Shown piece after piece: positions 21,940 to 29,346 of a stretch of DNA of 33,122 bases. How positions within the stretch are numbered: the stretch's first letter is position 1; every line of letters starts with the position of its first letter. Position numbers and translations under genes: made by a program. Origin of the DNA: an uncultured Ruminococcus sp. (GTDB lineage: Bacteria; Bacillota; Clostridia; Lachnospirales; Lachnospiraceae); assembly GCA_900541505.1 (NCBI GenBank), contig UQKK01000036.1:1-33122 (forward strand). Direction: 5' to 3'. Under the pieces are notes generated by a model that had not been told where the DNA came from, did no database searches, and saw nothing but the letters and a program-made list of their open reading frames with translations.

Positions 21940-23325
21940 TCAACAGTCAATCATAGCCTGCTTTGCCTTTTCAATATCTTCTTTATCCTTCATGGGACAA
22001 AGAACGTTCATAATGATAGCAACGATACATGTAGCGGCCACTGAATCAGAGAAGATGAAGCGTAGTATAGCCGGGAGATGCGCCACTGCTGCCTGGTCCG
22101 CGGCAAGTCCGAGCCCGAGGGCAAATGTAACGCCCATAACAAGAATATTTCTCTCGCTGAATCCGGCTCTGGAAATCATCTTGATTCCGTTGAGCAGAAT
22201 CATACTGAATACAGTAATAATGGAACCGCCGAGTACCGGAGCCGGAATTGTAGAGAAGATTGCTCCCAGTTTCGGACAGAACCCACAAATCATCAGTACA
22301 AATGCGCCTACTGCAATACACCATTTGTTCACCACTTTTGTCATAGACACGATACCGGCATTTTGTCCGAATGCTGTGTTCGGCAGTGCATTGAAAAGAG
22401 CGGCTGTTGTAGAACCGAGAGCATCGGCGAGAATAGCGCCGGATGTCTCTTTTTCTGTTGCGTCACGGTCAAAGCCCGCAATTGTAATACCTCCGGTATT
22501 ACCGATTGTTTCCAGTCCTGACGTAACATAAATTGCTGCAAAGCTTAAAATCGCCGGAGCAGAAAACGTAAGGTCGAACTGAAGCGGCAGCGGAAGGCTG
22601 AACCAAGCAGCTTCTGCAATTGAGGATGTGTCTACCAGACCTAACGGCAGACAGACAATATAACCTGCAACCAGACCAATCAAAATGGCGGAACTCTTAA
22701 CAAGCCCTTTTCCGAATCTCTGGAGAACTACAACGAGAGCAAGCACTCCGAAAGCGATTGACAGATTCAGCGGGCTGCCGTAATCAGGAGAACCTGCGCC
22801 CCCTGCAAAATATCCGACACCTGCGCTCATCAGATTCACACCGATTGTAACCAACGTACTTCCAACGACCAGTGGCGGGAAAAAGCGGCGGATGTATTTG
22901 TAAAAGAATCCCATGATAACCTCTACAAAACTGCCTACAAGGCTGGCACCCAGTACTGCACCGATACCGCCTGCTGCGGCAACAGTCGTAGCTGTGGGTA
23001 CAAATGTGAAGGAAGTTCCCATGACAATCGGCAGATTCGCGCCAATCTGGAATTTCTTTCCCAGCTTAATCGGATAAAGCTGGACAAATGTCGTCAGCCC
23101 TGAAACAAACATTGCACACTGCATCATAATGACCATATCTGCTCCTACAAGACCGCAGGCGCCGGCAATAATCATAATCGGCGCGAGGTTTGAAGCAAAC
23201 ATTGCCAATACATGCTGCATACCGAGAGGGAGAGCTGTACGGAGTCTTGGTTTTCCTTCCAACTGGTAAATCAGTTCCTGGTCGAGCTGAGCTTTTGTTT
23301 TTGCGGATGTTGTATTTGTATCCAT
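21940..23325 (-). CDS. NCS2-family purine/xanthine permease
   Basis: A 461-aa inner-membrane nucleobase:cation symporter with about 12-14 hydrophobic segments. Family marks are LQHVLAMFASNLAPIMI-like TM1 (here MQHVLAMFASNLAPI), the GTSFTFVPT segment, the ATYVTSGLETIGNTGG-like loop (YVTSGLETIGN) and the NALPNTAFGQNAGIVSMTKV helix, the signature of xanthine/uric acid members rather than the uracil group. It is 90 bases after the deaminase gene with a long hairpin between them and belongs to the same riboswitch-controlled message. It likely imports the purine that the deaminase uses. Confidence 0.93.
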   Translation of the reverse strand: MDTNTTSAKTKAQLDQELIYQLEGKPRLRTALPLGMQHVLAMFASNLAPIMIIAGACGLVGADMVIMMQCAMFVSGLTTFVQLYPIKLGKKFQIGANLPIVMGTSFTFVPTATTVAAAGGIGAVLGASLVGSFVEVIMGFFYKYIRRFFPPLVVGSTLVTIGVNLMSAGVGYFAGGAGSPDYGSPLNLSIAFGVLALVVVLQRFGKGLVKSSAILIGLVAGYIVCLPLGLVDTSSIAEAAWFSLPLPLQFDLTFSAPAILSFAAIYVTSGLETIGNTGGITIAGFDRDATEKETSGAILADALGSTTAALFNALPNTAFGQNAGIVSMTKVVNKWCIAVGAFVLMICGFCPKLGAIFSTIPAPVLGGSIITVFSMILLNGIKMISRAGFSERNILVMGVTFALGLGLAADQAAVAHLPAILRFIFSDSVAATCIVAIIMNVLCPMKDKEDIEKAKQAMIDC

Positions 23326-23371
23326 ATAATCTAATCTCCTTATAAAATGCTCTATTTAATTGTGAGGGTTA

Positions 23372-23419
23372 CTAGTGTGCTGTATCATTGACTTTCAGTA
23401 TAATGATACAATACACTAG
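23372..23419 (-). repeat. Intercistronic 17-bp stem-loop overlapping the deaminase stop
   Basis: Arms 23419-23403 and 23388-23372 pair over 17 positions on the minus strand with one mismatch and one G-U, loop 14 bases. The 5' arm includes the TAG stop codon. No T-tract follows, so it is not a classic terminator; a role in differential mRNA stability or processing between the two genes is likely. Confidence 0.65.
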
Positions 23420-24771
23420 CGCGAAAGATAATCCTTTACAAGCACATCTGCCTGTGCATACTCTTTTTCTTCATCAACTGTAACCAACTCTCCATGGCGG
23501 ACAGTAACCTTTCCGTTTACGACAGTATAGTCAACAGGACCTTTCCAACCAACCGTACCGAGAAGTGATTTCTCATCCAAATCAGCGCCAACCATTTCCA
23601 GACGGCGGGTATCAATCATAAATAAATCACCGGCTTTTCCGACTTCTAAGGCGCCGATATCATCGCGTCCCAGAATCCGTGCACTTCCGTTGGTTGCAAT
23701 CTTCAATACATCGTAACCGCTCGGAGCCTTGTGGCTGGAATTAAGGCGGTGGAGAAGATAGGCAATGCGCAGTTCTTCCAGAAGATTAGAGCCATCGTTG
23801 CTTGCACTGCCGTCTACAGCCAGACCTACAGGAACATCCAGCTTAAGCATATCCGGAATACGGCAGATTCCGGAACTGAGCTTCATGTTTGAAATCGGGC
23901 AGTGCGCCACACCGGTTCCTGTTTCGGCAAGCAGACGGAGCTCCTCATCGTTAAAATGAATGCCGTGCGCATACCACACATCCGGTCCGGTCCATCCGAG
24001 TGATTCCATGTAAGCAAGAGGTCTCATACCGCAGCGTTCCAGAACAAATTGCTCTTCATCCTTTGTCTCACACAGATGTGTGTGGAGACGCACGCCCAAA
24101 TCACGGGCAAGTATTGCAGACTGGCGAAGTAAATCCTCTGTTACACTAAACGGGGAACATGGCGCCAGAGCAACCATATTCATGGAGAATCTTGAAGAAT
24201 CATGATATTTTTCTACCGCTTTCTGACTGTCTTTCAAAATCTCATCCACTGTCTGTACAACACTATCAGGCGGAAGCCCTCCGTCTTTTTTGCTGAGACT
24301 CATACTTCCGCGGGAAGCGTACATGCGGATTCCCAAATCTTTTGCCGCGGAAAACTGTGCATCCAAAAGACCATCAGCACAGTTCTGCGGAAATACATAA
24401 TGATGGTCAAAACATGTGGTACATCCGTTTTTCATCAGCTCGCCCATTCCGGTTATGGAACTGTGGTAAATGACATCTTCATCCAGATTCTTCCAAATTT
24501 CATAAAGTGTAGTCAGCCATTCAAACAATTCCATATTCTGAACCTGAGGCAGATTACGGCTGAATGTCTGATACAGATGATGATGGGTATTAATCAGACC
24601 CGGATACACGATATATCCTGTTCCGTCAATGACTTCATCCGCATCTTTGAGTTCCTCGCCAATATAAGTAATGACTCCGTCTTCGATGAGCAAATTACTG
24701 TTTTTGAAAACATTATCCTTTGCATCACAGGTGACAATGCTAGTTGCATTTTTAATAAACAAACGTAACAT
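23416..24771 (-). CDS. 8-oxoguanine/guanine deaminase-like amidohydrolase
   Basis: A 451-aa metal-dependent deaminase of the AtzA/TrzN-like amidohydrolase branch. Metal ligands are H63 and H65 (NTHHHLYQTF), H232 (LHTHLCE), H269 (YAHGIH) and D320 (AVDGSASND). The NTHHHLYQTFSRNLP and ELFEWLTTLYEIW segments closely resemble 8-oxoguanine deaminases, which convert 8-oxoguanine to urate; guanine or another purine remains possible. ATG 24771 follows GGGAGGG. It heads an operon with a purine permease, under a guanine-type riboswitch. Confidence 0.85.
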   Translation of the reverse strand: MLRLFIKNATSIVTCDAKDNVFKNSNLLIEDGVITYIGEELKDADEVIDGTGYIVYPGLINTHHHLYQTFSRNLPQVQNMELFEWLTTLYEIWKNLDEDVIYHSSITGMGELMKNGCTTCFDHHYVFPQNCADGLLDAQFSAAKDLGIRMYASRGSMSLSKKDGGLPPDSVVQTVDEILKDSQKAVEKYHDSSRFSMNMVALAPCSPFSVTEDLLRQSAILARDLGVRLHTHLCETKDEEQFVLERCGMRPLAYMESLGWTGPDVWYAHGIHFNDEELRLLAETGTGVAHCPISNMKLSSGICRIPDMLKLDVPVGLAVDGSASNDGSNLLEELRIAYLLHRLNSSHKAPSGYDVLKIATNGSARILGRDDIGALEVGKAGDLFMIDTRRLEMVGADLDEKSLLGTVGWKGPVDYTVVNGKVTVRHGELVTVDEEKEYAQADVLVKDYLSR

Positions 24772-24950
24772 TTGTTTCCCTCCCTATGCATAATTAATTC
24801 TTTGGAATATAAGCCCTGGTATAAGATGTACTGACATCTTACTTAAATGTTCTCCGAGAAGCCAGATATTCGGAGATACCTGCCTCTGGCCAGACAAGTA
24901 TTGGGCGATGGATGTGTACCGGTTTTTAAACAACCACAGGTTTGCGGCAA

Positions 24951-25025
24951 TAAAAAAACTACCGAAATAGACTTGACAGTTAAATGCAATTAAGCAAATA
25001 ACCTATAGTCAACTATTCGGTAGTT
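24951..25025 (-). terminator. Riboswitch expression platform: terminator built from aptamer sequence
   Basis: On the minus strand the 5' arm (25025-25008) pairs with the 3' arm (24977-24957): ten continuous pairs AACTACCGAA/TTCGGTAGTT, then TAG/CTA after one bulged base, then TTGAC/GTCAA after a two-base bulge, 18 pairs in all. Seven T (two of them in the stem) follow. The 5' arm is the aptamer's P3 and J3/1, so aptamer and terminator exclude each other. Confidence 0.8.
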
Positions 25026-25063
25026 GGTAGAAACGTCCATCCAAATTATGGACTTATATAGGT
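25001..25063 (-). promoter_or_regulatory. Purine riboswitch aptamer, guanine type
   Basis: P1 ACCTATA/TATAGGT (25063-25057, 25007-25001); P2 GTCCAT/ATGGAC with loop AATTTGG; the conserved J2/3 GTTTCTACC (25034-25026); P3 CAACTA/TAGTTG around CCGAA; J3/1 ACTAT. The base that selects the ligand is C (25008), as in guanine/hypoxanthine aptamers, not U as for adenine. Loop-loop GG and CC are kept. Loop 3 is two bases shorter than usual and P3 is mostly A-U, so the fold is weak without ligand. Confidence 0.9.
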
Positions 25064-25081
25064 GTTATTTAATACAACGCG

Positions 25082-25110
25082 ATTATATAGTATATACATA
25101 ATAAAGTCAA
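25082..25110 (-). promoter_or_regulatory. Promoter of the purine riboswitch operon
   Basis: TTGACT (25110-25105) and TATAAT (25087-25082), spacer 17 bases, placing the transcript start about ten bases before the aptamer. The region 24772-24950 after the terminator holds further small hairpins (AAGATGT/ACATCTT near 24824-24841) but no recognised element. Confidence 0.85.
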
Positions 25111-25214
25111 CATTGTTTTTGGAAGACCGGCATTTTGCACAAAATTAACCCACTTTTAGACAACACCAGAAATCCTTGGTAGTGAATTTTATACAACTGC
25201 AATGCCCGTCTTAA

Positions 25215-25235
25215 TTTTATCTAGCACTCGCCGGT
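25215..25235. repeat. 21-bp direct repeat, distal copy
   Basis: Identical to 26219-26239, which covers the last codons, stop and following bases of the HpcH/HpaI aldolase gene. In the aldolase frame the distal copy and its upstream bases read EITQTGEC-stop, against EITGEC-stop in the intact gene, so the likeness runs a little beyond the 21 bases. It marks the left edge of an inserted or duplicated segment. Confidence 0.85.
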
Positions 25236-25251
25236 CTGTGTTATTTCGCGC

Positions 25252-26166
25252 CTAGAACTCTTTACACAACAGAAAGTCTGCAATATGCATTGTTTTAATC
25301 CCTTTATAATTGCCATCGGCAAACAAATCTGTTCTCAGAACATACTTCGGATAGTTATCTTTGATTTGCAGAAGACGTTCATACTCTCTTTTTTCTGTCT
25401 TCTCCGAACGAATCTCTTGTGTTACCTGAACGTATAACTTTTCGTTCTGTCTTTCCGCCACAAAGTCAATTTCTCCAGGGTCCATCTTTCCAATATAGAC
25501 AGTGTATCCTCTGCGGCACAGCTCCAGGTAGACAATATTTTCAAGGCTCGAAGCTATACTGTCCTCTGAATACCCCAATACACTATACCGGAGCGCAGTA
25601 TCTGCAAGATAAAACTTTTCCTGTGTTTTGAGGATTTCTTTGCCTCGCAAATCATAGCGGGAACAGCGATGAATCAAGTATGCCTTTTCCAACTTTTCAA
25701 GATAACTGTAAACGGTTTCGTTATCAATTTTTCTGTGTTCAGACTTGAGATAATCCGATATAGACTTCGCTGAAAATGTATTTCCCACATTGTTAAACGT
25801 GTACTTCACGACTCGCTCAAACTGATCTATCTTACGTATCTGGCTGCGTTTTACAATATCTGAAAACACAGTAGAATTATAAATATCCCGGACAATAGTA
25901 TATACCTCATCCTGTGCGTATTTTCGCAAATGAGTTGCCGGAAATCCACCCAATCTGATATAATTCGCAAACTCTGTTTTCACATCACCTACAGTATCAT
26001 ACGCTTCCCTGAAAGACAGATACTCCTCAAAGGAAAGTGTATAAATATTAAACGACACATACCTTCCCGTCAGATAAGTAGAAATCTCTGATGACATCAT
26101 GCGGGAATTGGAGCCTGTCACATAGATATCTGCGAAATTATCAACAACTTTTGCGGTTATAAACCG
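25252..26166 (-). pseudogene. Truncated DUF4143-type AAA ATPase
   Basis: About 300 aa remain of an ATPase of the AAA_14/DUF4143 group. Present are DIYVTGSNSRMMSSEISTYLTGRY (end of the ATPase core, in steps), the winged-helix middle (VGNTFSAKSISDYLKSEHRKI) and the nuclease-like C-terminal DUF4143 part (EIDFVAERQNEKLYVQVTQEI). The N-terminal 90-100 residues with Walker A and B are missing, and the frame opens only at a TTG inside a small palindrome (26149-26171) without ribosome binding site. Complete proteins are about 400 aa. It lies between the 21-bp direct repeats. Probably not functional as an ATPase. Confidence 0.8.
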
Positions 26167-26175
26167 CAAAACTAT

Positions 26176-26222
26176 AAAAAGGTGCTGTAGAATCTGATTT
26201 CATGATTCTATAGCACCTTTTT
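26176..26222 (-). terminator. Terminator of the symporter-regulator-deacylase-aldolase operon
   Basis: A 19-bp inverted repeat (26222-26204 with 26194-26176, nine-base loop, one G-U) begins just after the aldolase stop. A-rich and T-rich ends make it bidirectional. Confidence 0.85.
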
Positions 26223-26239
26223 ATCTAGCACTCGCCGGT
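26219..26239. repeat. 21-bp direct repeat, proximal copy
   Basis: Identical to 25215-25235. It covers the final four codons and TAG stop of the aldolase and enters the first arm of its terminator. Confidence 0.85.
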
Positions 26240-27010
26240 TATCTCACAGAACTGTTCTTTCAGCTTCCTGCATGCCTCATAGAAGATACCCATATCCACG
26301 GAATAGGATATATACTGCACTCCTGCTTTCGCCCACATCTCCATAGTCTCTTTACTGTCTGTGAAGGTTCCGACTACCGCGCCTCTCTCTTTCGCGGCTT
26401 TGACGATTTTATTCATGGCTTCCACCACCAGCGGATGGGTCACCTGACCCGGCACGCCCAGGCTCTGGGACAAATCATAGGGTCCGATGAAAAAGATATC
26501 GACTCCCTCCACTGCCAGAATATCATCCAGATTATCAATGGCTTCCTGCCCTTCAATCTGCGCGATGACAATCGTCTGGTTGGCGCCTTCAAAGTATTTC
26601 GCTTTATCCAGGGCAGAGTAGTGGGCTGCCCGCACGAAACGGCACACGCCGCGCTCTCCTAAGGGAGAGAACTTCGCCAGTTTCACCGCCTCTTTTGCCT
26701 GCTCGGCTGTTGTAATCTGCGGAATCTCTACTGCCGCCGCTCCGATATCCAGCGCTTTTCCAATCGCTTCCTCGGTGATGGCGGGAACTCTTACCACCGG
26801 GAGAATCCCGGAAACCTGCGCTGCCCGGATATTATTCTGCATACTCTGGATACTGATGGGTCCGTGCTCCATGTCCAGGATGGCAAAATCCATCCCCGCA
26901 TATCCTGCCGCCTCCACAAATCCGGGGTCGCAAGTCTTCATAAAAGGACCAAAGACCGCTTTGCCGGCTTGTAATCTCTCCTTAAATTTCTGAATCAGTG
27001 TTTCGTTCAT
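26225..27010 (-). CDS. HpcH/HpaI-family aldolase
   Basis: A 261-aa class II (metal-dependent) aldolase that cleaves or forms 2-keto-3-deoxy or 4-hydroxy-2-oxo acids to give pyruvate and an aldehyde. Family marks are FAILDMEHGP near 45-55, the PVVRVP strand, EIPQITTAEQAKEAVKLAKF, GVCRFVRAAHYS, and IAQIEGQEAIDNLDDILAVEGVDIFFIGPYDLSQSLG (in steps) with the metal-binding Glu and Asp. ATG 27010 is selected because GGAGGAG lies six bases upstream; an earlier in-frame ATG lies on top of it. Last gene of the leftward operon, 27 bases after the deacylase. Confidence 0.92.
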   Translation of the reverse strand: MNETLIQKFKERLQAGKAVFGPFMKTCDPGFVEAAGYAGMDFAILDMEHGPISIQSMQNNIRAAQVSGILPVVRVPAITEEAIGKALDIGAAAVEIPQITTAEQAKEAVKLAKFSPLGERGVCRFVRAAHYSALDKAKYFEGANQTIVIAQIEGQEAIDNLDDILAVEGVDIFFIGPYDLSQSLGVPGQVTHPLVVEAMNKIVKAAKERGAVVGTFTDSKETMEMWAKAGVQYISYSVDMGIFYEACRKLKEQFCEITGEC

Positions 27011-27037
27011 CGCCATCTCCTCCAATGATTTTAATTC

Positions 27038-28669
27038 TTATACATCTGTGCGGCGCAGGTTCTTTCCGCATGCGTCATCGCAGAGTTTTCCATCTTCCCA
27101 TGCAAGCTTTCCGTTGACAAAGCTCTTCGCGATACCGCTGGCAAGCTGCACAGGCTTCTCAAATGTAGCGTGGTCTTTTAATTCTGCAGGGTCAAAGATA
27201 TTGATATCCGCATAGTAACCTTCCTTTATCTGACCACGGCGGGCGATGCTCATCCTTGCCGCCGGAAGGCTGGTCATCTTCTTGATTGCCTCTTCCATTG
27301 TGTACAGATGGCGCTCCTGTACGTATTCCCGGATAATCTTGGGGAACGCGCCGTACATTCTCGGATGCGGTGTATCTGTCACTGCGTAGATAGAATCGGA
27401 AATGACATTGGAGTACGGCAGCTTTGCAACTGTGTCGATGTCATCCTGGCACATGCTCATGTTGATGATAGCGACCTTTCCGTCCTCGTCATGCAGAAGC
27501 CACGCAACGAACGCGCCATCGCTCTCAAATCCGTATTCTTTCGCCGCATCGGATACCATCTTGCCGACAAATTTCTGATTGCTCTCCTTGTTCACACCGG
27601 AAATCAGGATTCTGTCCCAACCGAGTGTGATGGCAAAGTTATCCCAGTCATCATAGTCAATCTCCAGAGACTTGCAGAACTCCTCCACGCCTTCTTTTGT
27701 TCCCATACGCTCCAGCGCGCGGTTCATGTCACCGGCTACAAACGCGGGAGGTACCATCGTTGTAAGGGAGGTGGAACCACCTTCGTACGGATAGAAGTCA
27801 CAGGTTACATCCTGTCCTTCTTTTCTCGCCTGTTCGATAAGTTCGATGGCACGGTGGATTTCTTTTCTCCAGTTTGCCATACCACAGGATTTGAAGTGGC
27901 TGATTTCTACCGGACAGCCGACTTTCTTTCCAATCTCAATGACTTCTTTAACGCTGTCCACCATGCTGTCGCCTTCTCCTCGGATGTGCACGCACAGCGG
28001 AGTGTGGTATTTCGCCATAGGCGCCAGCATTTTTCCGTAGTCATCGGTGGAGTTGTAGCACTCCGGCAGATACATGATACCTGCGGATACGCCGACTGCG
28101 CCTTTCTCCAGGGCGTCCTCGATGTAAGCGGAAGCTTTCTCCATCTCTTCCTCTGTAAACGGTGTGTTGGAAAATCCTTTCACCGCAATCTTCACTGTAC
28201 CGGAACCAATCATGGATGCGAAATTGAGCGGCAGTTTCAGCTTATCCATCGCCTCCATATATTCGCCGTATGTGTGGATTCCGCGGTATGCAGGTCCCAC
28301 AACAGGCTCCGCGAACGCGAACATCTCTTCTGCCTTGGCATCATCTTCCGGAACCGGAACCATGGAAAATCCGCAGTTTCCCGCAACTGTAGTGGTGATT
28401 CCCTGCGCCAGCATAACTTTTCCGAAATCTGTCCCCCAGAAGGGCTGGATATCGCAGTGTCTGTGGATATCGATAAATCCCGGCGTCACTGCCTTGCCCT
28501 GTGCATCGACAATTTCTGCCTCTTTCTCAATCGCCTCTAATTCCGCTGAATCTTCCCCATCGCGGAACACCTTTTTAATCAGTTCATCCTCTATGTAAAC
28601 CTTGCCTTTAAAAGGTTCATTTCCTAATCCATCATAAATTACGCCGTTTGTAATCAGTAATTTCGTCAT
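27038..28669 (-). CDS. N-acyl-D-amino-acid deacylase family amidohydrolase
   Basis: A 543-aa urease-superfamily amidohydrolase. Residues 62-72 (TPGFIDIHRHC) give the metal ligands H69 and H71; C99 in GNCG matches the metal-bridging Cys of D-aminoacylases; H228 (CVHIRGEGD) and H258 (EISHFKSCG) are further ligands. Length and the ISGVNKESNQKFVGK region fit the D-aminoacylase/NAAD group, which frees D-amino acids from N-acyl-D-amino acids or similar amides. The exact acyl donor cannot be read from sequence. ATG 28669 overlaps the regulator stop by four bases. Confidence 0.9.
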   Translation of the reverse strand: MTKLLITNGVIYDGLGNEPFKGKVYIEDELIKKVFRDGEDSAELEAIEKEAEIVDAQGKAVTPGFIDIHRHCDIQPFWGTDFGKVMLAQGITTTVAGNCGFSMVPVPEDDAKAEEMFAFAEPVVGPAYRGIHTYGEYMEAMDKLKLPLNFASMIGSGTVKIAVKGFSNTPFTEEEMEKASAYIEDALEKGAVGVSAGIMYLPECYNSTDDYGKMLAPMAKYHTPLCVHIRGEGDSMVDSVKEVIEIGKKVGCPVEISHFKSCGMANWRKEIHRAIELIEQARKEGQDVTCDFYPYEGGSTSLTTMVPPAFVAGDMNRALERMGTKEGVEEFCKSLEIDYDDWDNFAITLGWDRILISGVNKESNQKFVGKMVSDAAKEYGFESDGAFVAWLLHDEDGKVAIINMSMCQDDIDTVAKLPYSNVISDSIYAVTDTPHPRMYGAFPKIIREYVQERHLYTMEEAIKKMTSLPAARMSIARRGQIKEGYYADINIFDPAELKDHATFEKPVQLASGIAKSFVNGKLAWEDGKLCDDACGKNLRRTDV

Positions 28670-29316
28670 ACTATTTTTGCCTCCTCCTGGGCTTCGTTCA
28701 GATAATTGTAAACAGTAAAACGGGAAATGCCCAAAAAGTCTGCCACTCTCTCCGCAGATTTTTTGATAAGGAAGACCCCCTTGTTATCCAAATACCGTAC
28801 CACTGCAACCTTGTCATCCTTGTCCAACTCATCCAATGCATGTCCGGTATTCTCCACTGCTTCTTTCATCAGGACTTCCAGCAAATCATCGATGTCACCT
28901 GTAAAGACTTCCCCTTTGTTTTCCTTTTCCTCGGTACTCGTCAGTTTCATCATCGCCGCCTGTCCTGCCATCAGCGCTGTGATATCATAATTGATACAAA
29001 GGCTTCCTACCGCATTTCCCTTTTCATCTAAGAAATATTTACTTGAGGAGCGCAAAATGCGCCCCTCTTTTGTTTTATTTATATAACAATATTCATCTTT
29101 CGGCTGAGCAGTTCCGCGCAAGATAGCCAGCCCCGCATCCGTCCCGCCGTCTCCGACTTTTCTGCCGGTCACATGACCATTCCAGATTGCCACGATAGTA
29201 TTATCGTACTCCCTTGTCAAATCATGCAGGACAACCTCGCAGTCATCACCAAACTGTCTGGCGATACACTCGCCTATCTCACACAACATCTTATAATTGT
29301 CAACTACAAAACTCAT
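28666..29316 (-). CDS. YheO/DauR-like transcriptional regulator (PAS + HTH)
   Basis: A 216-aa regulator with an N-terminal YheO-like PAS domain (about 5-115; CEVVLHDL, NTIVAIWNGHVTGRKVGD, SSKYFLDEKGNAVGSLCINYDIT) and a C-terminal HTH_22-type domain (about 150-212; GVFLIKKSAERVADFLGISR, then FTVYNYL). DauR, of this family, represses D-arginine utilisation in Pseudomonas, which fits the D-amino-acid neighbours. ATG 29316 is preferred; the TTG upstream would lie over the GGAGG site. It lies 30 bases after the symporter gene, in the operon it probably regulates, and the four repeats at 30872-31085 are its likely sites. Confidence 0.9.
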   Translation of the reverse strand: MSFVVDNYKMLCEIGECIARQFGDDCEVVLHDLTREYDNTIVAIWNGHVTGRKVGDGGTDAGLAILRGTAQPKDEYCYINKTKEGRILRSSSKYFLDEKGNAVGSLCINYDITALMAGQAAMMKLTSTEEKENKGEVFTGDIDDLLEVLMKEAVENTGHALDELDKDDKVAVVRYLDNKGVFLIKKSAERVADFLGISRFTVYNYLNEAQEEAKIV

Positions 29317-29346
29317 AGTCTGCCCAACCTCCAACACATTTCATTT

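Noticed and set aside
24772..24950. Second riboswitch between the terminator and the deaminase gene
   Set aside because: Several small hairpins exist, but none fits a known class or is followed by a T-tract.
25252..26166. Functional AAA ATPase gene
   Set aside because: Walker A and B are missing, and the only start is a TTG within a palindrome without ribosome binding site.
27308..28540. 410-codon open frame on the plus strand
   Set aside because: It lies entirely antisense to the deacylase, is rich in Cys, His and Arg in the manner of reverse-strand frames, and lacks a ribosome binding site.
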